A stretch of DNA of 64,000 nt from positions 62,001 through 126,000 of the forward strand of contig JAMDHS010000051.1 in NCBI GenBank assembly GCA_029717555.1, read 5' to 3'. This DNA is from Peribolospora baueri (Eukaryota; Basidiomycota; Peribolosporomycetes; Peribolosporales; Peribolosporaceae). Numbering within the stretch: position 1 is the stretch's first letter; every line of letters begins with the position of its first letter. Of this stretch, positions 29,978 to 42,500 are shown piece by piece. The notes below the pieces were generated by a model. That model had not been told where the DNA came from and made no database searches. It saw nothing but the letters and a program-made list of their open reading frames with translations. A program made the position numbers and the translations under genes.

Positions 29978-32885
29978 TCAAGCCTTGAAAAGCTCGAGGT
30001 TGGCGGTGACGCGGTCCATAAAGGCCTCGACGTACTCGGCGTCGTAAAAGTCCGAGTACGCGGTCTGCACCGAGAGGCGACCGTTGAGCGAGAAGGACTG
30101 CATCCAGGTCATCGGAAGCGTCATCCTGTGGTCGGCGACGTCGTTCGTGGTCGATCGGCGTGATGAGCGAACAGCGGCAGCGACACAAAGCCCAAGAAGA
30201 AATGGAAAAAGCTCACCTCCAGTGCAGGCTGAAATCGACAACACTGAAGACGGGCGCTTCGCCCTGCTTGCGCTCCCGCTTGCCGCCCTTAGTCGGCGAG
30301 TCCGGAGCGTTGTTGGCATACGTTGCCTGGTTGCCGTCGCCCTCGTACCAGAGCGTCTGCAGCTTGGTGTCGATGACGCCGATGGAGGAAAGCTGGGGCA
30401 TCATCATCGGCGTCGTGGGGAAGGTACTGGAAAGCGAACGAACGAACGGTCGATAAGACGACCGTCGTCCGAGCCGTCTTCCCGCCAGACCGTGCGTGAC
30501 ACGTCTTGGATCGCAGCCGAGTTTGGAACTCGGCTTAGCCATGCGTAACAGATAAACTCACGCTTCACGACTGTTGAGCTTGGTCATGTTGAGCAGAATA
30601 GTGTTGCCATCGATGATGTGCGGCCAATTGACGTACTTGTCGCTCGTTGACTTGGCCACTTCGATCATGCTCGCCAAGGCCTGCTTCTTGGCCTCTGCGT
30701 CCTGGACGACCTCGCCGGAAGAAGCGATGGTCAACTCGGCGGGCGTTCCAACGGGGAAGCAACAGGTGGCTAGTGAATCGAATACGTAGAGAGAACATGA
30801 CACGGTTAGGCCTCGAAAGGATCATCTTCAGGTACGCAGCATCGATCCGCTCACTCGGCATCACTTGGGGTCCCCACAGGTCAAGCTGCGGGAAGTACTT
30901 GCGGGCAGAGAGCGCGAACGCTTGAGAGGACGGACGGAACGGCAGAAACGAGCGGGCAGAAGGGCCGGCATGAGCTCATGGATCCACCCATGCGATCGGT
31001 CCGGGGGGGATGAACGATCGGGCAGGCGACTCACGGAAAGAGAGCAGCTGGTGCTTCTTGATGTCCTCCGTCGTGACCGACTTTGGCAAAGACTCGACGA
31101 CAGCCAGGTTGGAGGCGGCGAGGAGGGCCTGGGTGACAGTCTGCTCTCGAAGTAGTTGGATGACGGCCAAGGGCGAAGGCGAAAGAAACGTCAGCGAAGA
31201 GGAAGACCTTGATTCCCGCTTCTCCCTCCAATGGGGTCTCTGTCTCTGCACGCGTCGATCGACACGGTCATGCATGCTAGCCGATTGAAGAAAGAAAAAA
31301 AGAAATCAAAAGGGCTGTCTCGTAAACTCACATAGCCACCGAGCTTCTTGATGCCACGCTTAAGCGAGTCAAGCTCTTCAGGTGATAAGTACCGGACAGC
31401 GCGGAACGACCTGCCGAGCTTGATCGGCTCGTCCCGCTGGGCGGTGAGACCCAAGCTGGGCTTGCTGGCCACGGCACCTAGCATTTCCATCACGCCGGCT
31501 TGCGAGGCTGCGGTGACTTCGGCGGTGCGCGCGGGGAGCAAGTCGAGAGCGGCGTCGGCGAAGTATTTATTCTGAACGGGTGCAAGGGTAGTCGGTAGAA
31601 GACATCATCGTTCCGCTCATCAGTCCTCCAGACCCAGACCTCGGATGCCCCGCGGCCCAGAAGGAAAAAGAAAAAAGCCAGCGAAGCAGGCCCGGCATGC
31701 TCACCGGCTTTTCCTGGCCCCAAGCGAACTGTGCGGGGTCGACGGCAGGGGACTTTGTGATGATGCGGAAGAGGTTGTGGACTAGAATTGGAGCCAAGGA
31801 GGACAGATGATGAGATTTTATAATTCTTTGCTCATCATCAAAAGCCCGCCTCGTGGCGTCGGCAGACTTACAGAACACCCAGTGGCCTTGAGCGTCAAAA
31901 TACTGATGAGGGCTGTGAACGACCAAGTCGACCCTCCTCGCCGTCTGAGCGCTCGTGCTCGTGCCATTGAGGGCCGCCTCGGCGGCGAGGTGGCCGTCAA
32001 AGTTGTCGGGCAACGGGTTGACGTACAGCTTGAGCCAGTTTCCAAGCGGCGTCGGGAAAGGTGCTTCGGTGTTCAGGTCTGTTCGGTCGCGGGTGGGGGT
32101 CGAGGGGAAGAACGCGCGGTGAGCCCGAGTGGTGAGAGCGAGGAGAAAGGGAAGAAAGACGCCGACTCACGTTCGCCCAAAGCAAGCGGGGTAAACTTTC
32201 CCTTGGGCAAAAGCTCGACGGCCTCTTCGGCCCATGCCTTGACCTCATCGTAAGACTTGGCGGGCGTGTAGACGTAGGAGCGCCAATTGGGCGACTGGAC
32301 GCCCATCTCCATCTTGGCTGACGTTATGAGAAGGGGGCATTCAATCATGGATCCATGACGTCAATCATCCCACCGGCCCTCATTCCACCAAAACCGGCAG
32401 CAACGCGCTCACAAGCGAGGTGCGGGCACTCCCAACGGAGCACGGCCAAGGCGTTGACGAGGCGGCGAACGAGCTCTTCATCGGACAAGGTGGTGACGAG
32501 ACCTGCGCCGGCCTGAATCTCTACGAAGTCCTTGTGGTTGAGCCAGAGCTGGTCCCAGCACATCTGAGATTAGCAACCGGGGCCGGCCGGCGGGCAGGAA
32601 GGATGGGATGGAGGGGATGCAACGGCAAGAGAGGAGACGCGGGGGTAGGTGGCATCGGCGTGGTGCGTCAGCGACTCGGGCCCGAGACGGAAGGAGAGCT
32701 TTGTTGGAGAGAGAAACAGGACGCTTGCTCGCTCGCTCGCCACTCACGTCCAAGCCGTAGCAGCTCCTGACCCACCGACCATCGTCGAGGCGCGTCCAGC
32801 GATAGATGTCCGAGGTGACGGGCGGGACGACCGGAGCGGCGTCGGGGGCGGCTTGGGGAGCAGGAGCGGGTGCGCTGGAGGACAT
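29978..32885 (-). CDS. HXXXD acyltransferase-like protein, function unknown
   Basis: Eleven exons (32885-32748, 32563-32413, 32317-32171, 32078-31872, 31781-31705, 31571-31332, 31140-31035, 30920-30855, 30769-30562, 30426-30217, 30125-29978) join in phase to 565 residues. The start at 32885 avoids a longer upstream frame and opens an Ala/Pro-rich tail. VDLVVHSPHQYFDAQGHW (about residue 200) contains HQYFD, an HXXXD motif as in CoA-dependent acyltransferases and condensation domains. Late segments FSLHWR, MTWMQSFSLNGRLSVQTAYS and YVEAFMDRVTANLELF resemble the closing strands of that fold. There is no signal peptide or membrane segment. No cluster of biosynthetic genes surrounds it. An acyl- or acetyltransferase is likely; the substrate is unknown. 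Confidence 0.6.
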
Positions 32886-35191
32886 GATGGCTGGGGGTGG
32901 AGGGAAAGGAAGGATGATGGACTTGGAAGTCGGACGAGACGAGGTGAGGAGCGCGCGGGGTAGGAGCAGCGGCGGGATCGACGAGCGGAGGGAGCGATAT
33001 AGCGACGGGGAGAGGCTAGTTAGGGCGGGACGGATGACCAGAAGGGTTACTAGAAGGACAGGACGTAATCGGAATCGCGGCAATAGCAATTGGCGGCTGG
33101 AAGAATACGCGACGGAAGGACAGACAGACAGGATCGATGGCGGATTGGCGAATTCTGAGACGGCGGCGAGGATGGAGGGCGTCTGTCTGTTGGTCTGTCG
33201 GGTCCGATGGTCCGCCGTCGTCGTCGGTCACGCCGATCAATGGAGCACTCCATCTCAAAAAAGGGGAAGCGAGGGAAAGGGGGATGCGGGGGCAGTGGGA
33301 GGATGTGATAGGGTGGGAGGAAGGAGGCGAGGAGGTCGAGGAGGAACGACTTTGGCTGCTGCTATCTTCTCGCTCGGCGTGAAGGTTGGGCTGAGCGGCG
33401 CCAAAGTGGTCCACTTTGCGTCCGTCTGCCGGTAGACGTAGATGGCTCAGGGTCAGGCTAAACGCTCATGCGCCCATCATAAATATCATGCATGTCCGTC
33501 TAGCGTCGTCTCTTTCTGTCGTCCCTGGCGTCGGCTGCGGACATCCGAACCGAAACGAACCGTATCGTATCGTATCGTATCAAATCGAGTTTGTCCCGCG
33601 CCGCGTCAAGGATCCGTCGCTGTCATCCTGGCATCGTCGACGGCCGGGGCACGCCTCGGTGTGGGCGAGTCGCATATGGAGGTCGGCGGTGAAGGACGAA
33701 AGAAGAGCAAACCGGTTGAGTGTGATCGAGCGGAGATCGAGGCTAGCAGGCGGATGCGGAGGCAGACTTAGGTTAGTAGATTATGTAATGGCCAACCGGG
33801 CAGCTGGCCGTGTCCACCCCGACATCCATGCCCATGTCCATTACACGACATGGGCAGAAAGGAACAAACGGTGACCCGCCGCTCGTCAAGCCGTCCCCAA
33901 CGTTTGCGCCGGCGCAGTGGGCTAAGGACGGACGACCGGACGACCGGAGATGTTGGTAAATGAATGGAAATGAATGGGACGGGTGGCGCGGCTTAGAGCG
34001 TTGTCTGGTGTGTCTGTCTCCTCTTGGAGCGATGGGGCTTTTCTGGGAACAGGAGGAGGAGACGGTGGTCCATGTCGGGCGCAGTCGGTCGGTCGATCAG
34101 TCGGTCGGCGGAGAAGCGGTTTCGTTCGTTGCGGACGACTACGACTTACGAACGAACGAACGAACGAACGAATTTACTTACGGATAACCGCCAAGCCAAG
34201 GCAAGCCAAGCTGGTGCAGTCGTAGTCGTCGCTCCACTCCACCCTCATACACTAGCGTATTGCCCACCTCAGCATGGCTGCTCGCTCGCTTCTGTGAAAG
34301 CACCCGTGTCGCCAGCCAGCCGATGTCGGACAAGCGGACCGACGACGGACCAATCATCCATCCATTTATCCATCATAGCCGTGTAGCCATGTAGGCCGTG
34401 TAGCCGCGTAGCAGCAGCAGTGCGGGGCGGATCACTGCTTTCTCTCTCGCCGAGCAAGCTACGTTGGCATCGGGGCGTCGTCATTGGGCGCAGGTACCTC
34501 TTTCTTTCGTACTCTTTCGTATTCGGCTCGCTTCGTACGTTCCTCGCGCATTTCATTTCCCGAGTGCCATCTCACGTCCCTCGCCGGCCCCTTATCTGCG
34601 TCTCACCCGGTCCACCGTCGCCATCGCCGTCGCTCCTCCTAACTTTAGCACCCTTGCCTTGATGATTTGTCCTCCGCCCTTGGCTGTCTGCTCCCTGGCA
34701 TCTGACGCCACCTCCTCCGCCCCCGCCCACCGCCTAAGCCGCTGCGTCTCGCTGGCCAATATGATGATCCATGTCCACCCACGGCCACCGTCTGCTTAGG
34801 CTAGCCCCCCGTCCGGACCTATTTTCAAAACTTATTCCCCCCTTGCTCTCTCTCTCGCCCGCCCCCGCCCATCTCGTCCTCCCCAGCTCGGCGCTCTCTC
34901 TCCTTTTTTCTCGACCGACGACGACGACGACGACAACCCACATCTCCATCCATACATAAGCCGGCTGACGCTGATATCCCCCCGTCGCGGAGCTTTCTCA
35001 TCCGCCTCCTTCCTTCCCCGGTTCGGTTTTCCCCCGCCTCCATCTCCCTCCTTCTCCCTCCTCGCTGACCGGTCAGTCGAGGCAACCGTCCTCTCGACGA
35101 CCGACCGCCAGGCCTGGTTCGCCCCCCCTCCCCCGCGCCGTCGTCCACCTCATCGTCCTCGGTCCATCACTACTACTTCGCCGCCGCCGCC
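32886..35191. other. 2.3-kb divergent intergenic region
   Basis: Lies between the acyltransferase-like start and the membrane-protein start. It holds low-complexity tracts: (GTATC)n at 33561-33583, (CGAA)n at 34149-34172, pyrimidine-rich DNA from 34600 on, and (GAC)n at 34917-34933, the last probably in the 5' leader of the membrane-protein gene. No supported gene. Confidence 0.5.
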
Positions 35192-36707
35192 ATGACCAAC
35201 TTCAACTCGCCCGAGGCGATCCTGCGCAGCATCGAGGCTGAAAAGGCCTTTCTTATGACCCAGCTTGGTTTTTACGCTTGGGAGTGAGTCGAGTCCCAAC
35301 GGTGGACCCGCGTCGCAACGCGTGACACGCTCCTCTCGCTCCACGTCTCGACCGCACCTGACCTCTATCCAACTTTATCCATCGTCTCCTCCCTCCCTCT
35401 TCCTCGCCCGCACGCTCGCTCAGGTTTGTGCTCACCTTCTGGTTCGAATGGTCCATTTTCACCGGCCAGCGAAAGTGGCGCTGGGCCATGCTCCTCTACT
35501 TCATCGCCCGCTACAGCGTCATCGCCGCCGACACGGCCAACACCGTCTTCGTCACGACCGCACTGCCCGTCAACTGTCAGGCAGCCGTGTCGACGGCCAT
35601 CGCCTTTGCCGCTCTCGTCCACACCTGCTCTTCAGGCGTCTTTGTCCTCCGCACCGTCGCCGTCTGGGGCATGAACAAGTACATCATCTTCCCCATCGGC
35701 CTCATCTGGCTCGGCCAGAGCGCCACCTGGTTCCATTCTACCGTCTCCGTCACCACCCAATTCAGTACCACCGCCAACGCCTGCATCGTCACCGCCGAGG
35801 GCAACTGGCTCTGGGTCACCTACGCCTACACCGAAATCGTGGACACCTTGACCCTCGTCCTCACCATGTACAAGCTCTTCCGCTCCGAGGGTTCCGGCAC
35901 CAGGTATTCCATCGGCAGGATCTTGATCCAGCAGGGGTGCGTTGCGTGTTTTTTTCGTCCCACCGTCCAATCGTACCCTCACACACCCCACCTTTCTTTC
36001 CTCCCCTCCAGTCTCATCTATTTCATCGTCAGCTTTGCTGCCTCGACCTTTGCTCTTCTCATGGTTCTCTTGCGCGTGAGTGTGCTCTGGCTTCTGTTTT
36101 CAACCTCGGTCTGAGAGATCCTTTTTATCCTCCTCCCTTCGTCCGTCCACCTCGCCCCTTTTCTTCCTCCCCCCTCCCAGCTCAACGACGTCCTCTACCT
36201 CATCGGCTCCCAATTCGGTCTCACCGTCTCCGGTATGGCCGCCTGCCGTGCCTTTATCCATCTCTCCACCAACTCGGCCATCCACGATTCCGACGAGATT
36301 TACAGGTCACGCTCCGACGGTTTCAACAACATGAACCCCGGCTACAGGCGCAGGACCGGCCTCTCCAGCAGGGGCGGCTCTGGCAGAGTCCCCGGCTTGC
36401 GCTCAGCCCATCTCAGGAGCCACGAAAGCGCTCTTGGACCCAATGGTGATGGTGCGTCCGGTGCGAGTGGCAAGGCAGTGCTTTTGGACGAGACGAACGG
36501 TGCGTTACCGCACGAGAGCCCACGATCGCAGACTTAGTATCGCTCACACCTTCTTTCCTTCCAGGTGTCAACATCACCCTCGAGCGCACCGTGCACAGGG
36601 AAGAACTCGCCGAAGTCCCCCACGCCCACTTTGCTGAAACCGAAGACGGGTCCGAGACCGGCCCCAAGAGTACCCATCCGTTTGCCGGCTATGACCGCTC
36701 CTACTGA
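35192..36707 (+). CDS. Seven-pass membrane protein, unknown function
   Basis: Exons 35192-35283, 35424-35936, 36012-36075, 36181-36499 and 36565-36707 give 376 residues. After a short polar start (MTNFNSPEAILRSIEAEKAF) come about seven hydrophobic segments: FYAWEFVLTFWFEWSIF, WAMLLYFIARYSVIAA, AAVSTAIAFAALVHTCSSGV, MNKYIIFPIGLIWLGQS, WLWVTYAYTEIVDTLTLVL, LIYFIVSFAASTFALLMVLL and VLYLIGSQFGLTVSGMAACR. A cytosolic-looking tail of roughly 110 residues follows. This layout is common among expanded basidiomycete membrane families; I recognise no receptor signature. A 5' leader rich in pyrimidines precedes the start. Confidence 0.78.
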
Positions 36708-37139
36708 GCCGAGTCAAGTTGCCTCACGTTGGTCGATTTTCTTCTCTCCTTCCTTCGCTCCACTTTCCCTGCACTCGTATTCCCCCCATTCCCGCATCCC
36801 CCCCCATTTATTCGGCTGGCCCTCGCATATCCCCCTCCTCTCTAGCGGACGGACGCACGAACCTCTCCGTGGACGTTATTAACGGAAACGCCAAAAAAAA
36901 AAAAGGGAAAAAAAGGCGAAAAAAGGTATAAAATCGGTTAGTCATAGGCAAATGTCCGTACCGCGGACAGGTGGCCACTTCTGGCTTGCAATAATACCAC
37001 TCGTTCCCTCTCGCGTCGAGTGGAACTCGGCTGGGTTTCACCGACGAGGACGACTTGTTGTAAAACCATACCTGCGCGTGGCGGACGGATTCGAGGATGG
37101 CAGTCTGTCAGTAATAACCGCGGCCTGCACCTGCGAGCG
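36708..37139. other. Intergenic
   Basis: 3' region of the membrane-protein gene with an A-rich tract near 36893-36920. No gene seen. Confidence 0.45.
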
Positions 37140-38250
37140 TGGCGCGCCCACGACGGCTCCGCTGCGTCGTGGTCTTGTCGCGCACCGCCAGGCACCATGA
37201 GGAGGAGGAAGGACGTCGAGAAGGTCTTGCGAACGCTGTTTGTCCGCCCATCAGCTCTTCGTCCTCTCCTCAACGAAGCGAAATACAAGTAGGCTCAACG
37301 GCTCGATTCATTTTCTCGGGCACATCGTTCGTTGACGCCCAAGGGTATACGCACCGATCCCGATCCCCGCCAAAGTGTCTCGGGGTCATCATTGACTGGC
37401 CCGTACCAGCCAACGTTACCGAGCTCTGCGGCTTCCTCAACCACTACTACCTCCGCTTCATCCCAGGGGTTTCGCACAGCGCGCATTCGACGCGCTCAAG
37501 AGAGCTTGAGAGCTCTGTTGGACTTCCGCCAACTTTTACCGGCGATTTCATAAACGGACGGCTATTCGAGCATCATCGTCCTTCCTTCCGCTCACTCGCC
37601 TCAAGACCGCTCGCTTTTACCGAGTCTAGTCCCCGGCCAGCGTTTTCACCATCGACACGGACGCAAGCGGGGGGAGGCGATCGGGGCGGTTCCTTCAGCA
37701 GGAGCTGAAGCCTAGCGAGGGGGTTGGACGACGACGGGCCGTTCGAAATTGACCAACCGCTTCCTTCATCCGATTTGCGTACGAATCTCGGAAGCTGACC
37801 GACCAGCACCGAGCAACGCTGCTCGGCGCAGGAAAAGCAGCTGCTGGCGATCAAGCATGGCCTCAACCAACTTCCGCACCACCAGTCGCTGAAGTACTTG
37901 CGCAGCCAGAAAGAAGTGGGCAAGCGGATTCGGCGTTTCATCAGCGGCTGAGGGCCCCTCTTCTTCGCCCCTCTGGAGGAGGAGCAACGAGCAGCAAGAA
38001 GAGCGGCCGTCCACCAGGTTAACTCTGACGACTACGCCCACCACGAGGCGGTATGCGCGAAGCTGGACGCGCACACACCTGTTCCAGCGTACGTACGGCC
38101 TCGACCAAGGCTGGTGGCTCTGGAAAACACCAGAAGAAGGACCGCACCGCTCCGAGCGCCGGTCAGCCGCGCTCTTCACAAAGGGACATGTTGCCGTCGA
38201 GGAGTCGTCGGCTCAGTTTTTCTGAGAGAGGATACCGGTGAAGTAGGTGC
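37140..38250 (+). mobile_element. Ty3/gypsy LTR retrotransposon fossil, pol fragment
   Basis: Plus-strand remains of Ty3/gypsy pol: a late reverse transcriptase piece (IIDWPVPANVTELCGFLNHY, then YLRFIPG) followed by RNase H-like pieces (FTIDTDASGG). No LTR pair or target-site duplication is visible to me. It is broken in many places and looks old. Confidence 0.65.
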
Positions 38251-39570
38251 CTGCCGACCATGGTTACGAGCAAGTGCGTAAGCCTCCAAGTCTATGCGGA
38301 ATCCACAACCGCTCCCCTCCACTGACTGACGACTCCACGGCAAGATACCCCGTCTGAGCCGACAGCAGGGCCAACCTGGAAGCGACCTGAAACGCACCAT
38401 CATATCTGTAGGTAACAGCGCCGATGACGCAATAGAACAGGGGCCTCGCGTTGCGAGAATCAGCGATGGAAGATGTAAAACAAGGAGAAAAGGGTGTTCA
38501 ACGAGAAAGAAACGAGTCTTCAACGGGGAGGGAAGATAAATCAGCGAAGAACAAAAAAAAACGAGAAAGAAACGGGTGTTCAAACAGGGAGGGAGGATAA
38601 AGCATCGAGAAGAAACGGTTCGTCAGGATTAACAAGCGAGCCGCATTCGATTCGATTCGATTCGAATGGGATCGCCGTGTGTGCCCTGATGATCAGTCCA
38701 AAGTCTATCTAAGTCGCTTCGATTCGCACGAGGGGGGATGGATGTGACGCAAGGCAAGAAGGGCGAACGACGAACGAATGACTAACGACAAATCGAATCC
38801 GACTTTGGGAGACCGAGCGCGCTCGGTCGGCTCGGAAAGGACAAAGGAAGGATTAACTGGAAGGACGAGCGATATAGGCGCGGCGGGCGGGGCCGGCGTG
38901 GGACCGGTACAAGAATGAAGAAGGAAAAAGTGTCCGACGAGGGCGAGGGCGAAAGAAGAAGGCGGGGTTGAACCGGGTCGAATGGGCCGTGCTGTGCTCT
39001 GTTGTGTGTGTGTGAGCGGCGTTGAAAAACGGACGGATCATGGTGGGATTGCGAAGCGAAGGGGCGGAAGGGAAAGCTCGAAGACGACGACGAGGTATGA
39101 CGAGCGAGCGGGCAAGGAACACCGCTTTTGAGCCCAAGGGAAGCAGAGCCGGAATGGGACGTGGGGTCGTGAAATAGGAGCGTCCGTGTGGCGAGAGGCG
39201 AAGAGACGAGATGAAACGAGGCGAGGCGACAGGCGAAGAGATGAGGGAGACGAGGCGAGACAAGGGAAGGAAACAGCCCGGAACACAACACAACAAAACA
39301 AACAGAAAAAAATGCATGCGTGGAGTGAAGCTTAAGAGGAGAAAAAAAAAGGCGGGAATATACCGAGATCGAATAATCGTCCAAGGTCGGCGTGCGTCGG
39401 CCGAGAGATGGTCTTGTCAGGGTCGTGTCGTGACGGTCATGGAGGCGTGTTCTGGTCGGGGAATACCGAAGGAGGCTCCGTCGGGGAAGGAAGGAGTCCG
39501 TGACGAATCGAAGAAAAAACAAGGCGAGAGAGGAAGATAGCGAAGAGCAGAGGCGGTGGCGAACGGAGGC
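38251..39570. other. Intergenic, 3' of KRE6
   Basis: No supported gene. Two imperfect units of about 60 bp built on AACGAGAAAGAAACG lie at 38500-38615, and a short (TTCGA)n run is at 38649-38667. Confidence 0.5.
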
Positions 39571-42500
39571 TCAACAGCCGGCGAGACTGTTCTTGGGGAT
39601 CGGATACTCGGTACTGTTCCAGATGGTCAGGTTCGGGTTGTTGTACGCGTCCCAGTGGCTGTGAAAGAGAAGCGAAAGAAAAAGGCGGGACGAGGTTGAG
39701 CAAAAAAAAAAAAAAAAGCCAGCTGCGACGGAGGACCCACCGATGGATGTAATCCGCCGTGGGATAGTCCTTAGGGTCGCAGCCCACGTTATCCTCCTGC
39801 CCATCCTTCTGGTAGAAGCGCACGTAATCGACGTTCAAGTAGGCGGGAAAGACGAGCCTCTGAAACTGGGGAGTCTGGAAGGCGGGCGAGAGAGCGAGGT
39901 TGATGACCATGGCCTTCGCGTACGGAAGGGGGGAACGGGAGGAAGACAAAAAATGAAGCACCGTCAGTAAGAAAGTAGACGCCAACGTGTTTCTCGCCTC
40001 GGACTCACCATCGGCTCTTGGCTGACGAGCCTCTGCCCGATACCGGTAGCCCCGTTCGGGCCAACGGCACCCGCTTTGGCGGTCCACGAGGGCTGCCCGT
40101 CGACGTACCACGTCACGTACCCGTTCTCCGGATTCTCCTTATTCGGGCTAAACTCGACGCCGAGCTTGATGTAAGCGGGCGTCTGAACGGTGGATTGGTT
40201 GTAGTACTGCGCGCCGTAGCGGGTGAGGACGGAGAGAGACTCTTGGTTGATGCCGCCGTGGTAAGTGTTCTGTACGGTGATGGCAGGGTTGTACAACACC
40301 GCGCCGGCGCTCGAGTTGTCCCAGTTGTAGCCGGCGTCGATGGGCGCGATCTGGAGGGACTGGCTGGCGGAGCCCTCGGTGACGCCGTCAGAGTACGTCT
40401 TGACTTGGGCTTCGATCAGATCAATCTCGGGCGCGCCCCTGCCCACGTTCACGTTCGGGCCCGGATGATCCTCGCCGGGGCAGGTACAAGCGGAGACGCG
40501 CTGACCGGGGAGCCAGGACAGCTCTCCACCGTAGTCTGTCGAGCCGCTCGTCTTGGCCGCCGGCGGACCGGTTTGGTTGACCCAGGTCTGGTTGGGCAGC
40601 GTGCCGACGTCGCACGTAGAGTAGCTGTACGGCCACATGCCGTCCGTCGTCGCGCCGTAGCCCGGCCGGCCGAGGTTGCCCATCATCCACACGGCGGGCC
40701 AGAAGCCCTGCATCGCGGCCGAGCCGGGGAACTGGACGAGGGCTGGCGGTCAAAAAAAAAAAGGAAGAAGAAGAAGAAGAAGAAGAAGAAGAAGAAGAAG
40801 AAGAAGAAGAAGAAGAAGAAGAAGAAGAAGAAGAAGGTCAGCCACGGGCGGGGGGGAGATGACGCTCTGAAAAGCTCACCTTCAAAATAACCACCGGTGA
40901 AGCAAAGCTTATTCCAGCTCTGCAGCATACCACTCTGGTAGTTAAGGTTATGCTGGGCAATTTCATCGATGGTGATCACGAGTTTGCCGCCGGCCGTCGT
41001 GATGGCCTCTGGTGTATACCATTCGTAATCTTGGGTTTGGTAGTAGTGCAAGTCGACGGCTTCCCAGTAAGGATCGTCTCCCGGGTAGAACGTCCGTCCG
41101 TCGAGGTTGAATTCGTCGGAGAAGACGAGGTGGTAAGGCGTGCCGTCCTGGGCGGTAAACTTCATGGCGTGTTTGGGCGTGTCGATGTCGACGAGCTGCG
41201 GCAAGTTGGCGATGTACGGCACCTGACCCGAGGCGTTGATGCCGCCGAGGCCAAAGCCAAAACCGATCCAGCGATGCGTCTTGTACTCGTAAATGATGGG
41301 GTAGGCGGCGAAGAGGGCGATGATGCCGGCGACGAGGATGCACAGCACGGCCATGTTCATGAACCCTCGACCGTCCATGGTTGCGAAAGCGCCCTTGCCC
41401 TTGCCCTTGGTGTCGGGGTTGTGCAGATGGTCGTCGTCCTCTTCCTCCTTGCCGTCCCAAATGAGGGCCGTGGTGGTGGGCGTCATGAAAAATTTGGTGT
41501 CCGATGGCGAGTCGCCCATGCTCGCCAAGCTGTACCCGCTCATCATGCTGAACCGGCTCGGCGCCCAGCTCGCCTCGCGGTTCATCGGACCCGGGGTGGC
41601 GCCGGCGCCCGTGGCGCCGATGGGTCGGAGGAACTCGACACCTTCGCCGCTCGCTCGAGCGCTGACCGATGCGCTACTACCTCCTCCTTCGGCAGCATTG
41701 CCATTGCCATTGCCATTGCCATTGCCATTGCCATTGCCATTGCCATTGCCGTTGCCGTTGCCGTTGCCGATGGCAAGGTTGGACTGACTGAGTCTCAAGC
41801 TGCCGGCCGTGGCAGGGCCGCCGGCGGCGGCGTGGGGCGAGCCGGGCGGGGTGAAGAGGCCGGCGAGGGTGCCCTCGGACATGTGGGAGTAGGGGCCGTA
41901 GCCTGCGCCGATGGCGCCGGTCATGAGGTCCCTCATCGTGCTGCTGCGGCCGCCTTCGAGGGTGGGGTAGTAGTCGCTCATTCGGTGGTTCATTCCCTCG
42001 CCGAGGGAGGCTATGCCGAACAGGCTCTGGGTCCGGCCGTGGTGGTGGTGGCCGCCGCCGGAGGCCGAGGACAACCCGAGGGCGATGCCGGGTGCGCTGT
42101 GTCCGGACCCGCTGGCGCTGGCGCTGTGGCTGTGCGAGGGGGAGGACTCGTCGGAGGCGTCGGTGCGGCCGTACACGAGCAAGTCGCTCGTCGGTCTCTG
42201 ATACTTGGGGTTCAGCGGAGAGGGGTTGACGGGGATGGATTTGGAACGGTCGTTGGCGAAGGAGGAGGGGAGGAGGGCCGAGAACGGCCTGGGCTGCTTG
42301 GGAGGCAGCGAGGGTGGAGCGGCGCTCGACGAGGACGAGGACGACGAGGGCGCGGCGGAGGTGGGAGATGTTCTCTGAAGATGCGAGGAGGAGGAGGAGG
42401 ATGGGGCGGCGGATTGAGAAACGGAGAGCGAGGACATGGACGACGAGGCGAGCGGCGTAGGACTCTGGGACACTGCCGGCGACGGCTGGGTGGTGCGGGC

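Noticed and set aside
34149-34172. (CGAA)n tract considered as part of a telomeric or satellite array
   Set aside because: Only about six units in an otherwise ordinary intergenic region.
35265-36449. 394-codon plus-strand frame overlapping the membrane protein
   Set aside because: It reads the same DNA in another frame, is rich in His/Arg/Pro, and runs through the introns of the well-supported membrane protein.
40763-40837. Regular repeat considered as a CRISPR-like array
   Set aside because: It is a simple triplet microsatellite without spacers, in a eukaryotic intron.
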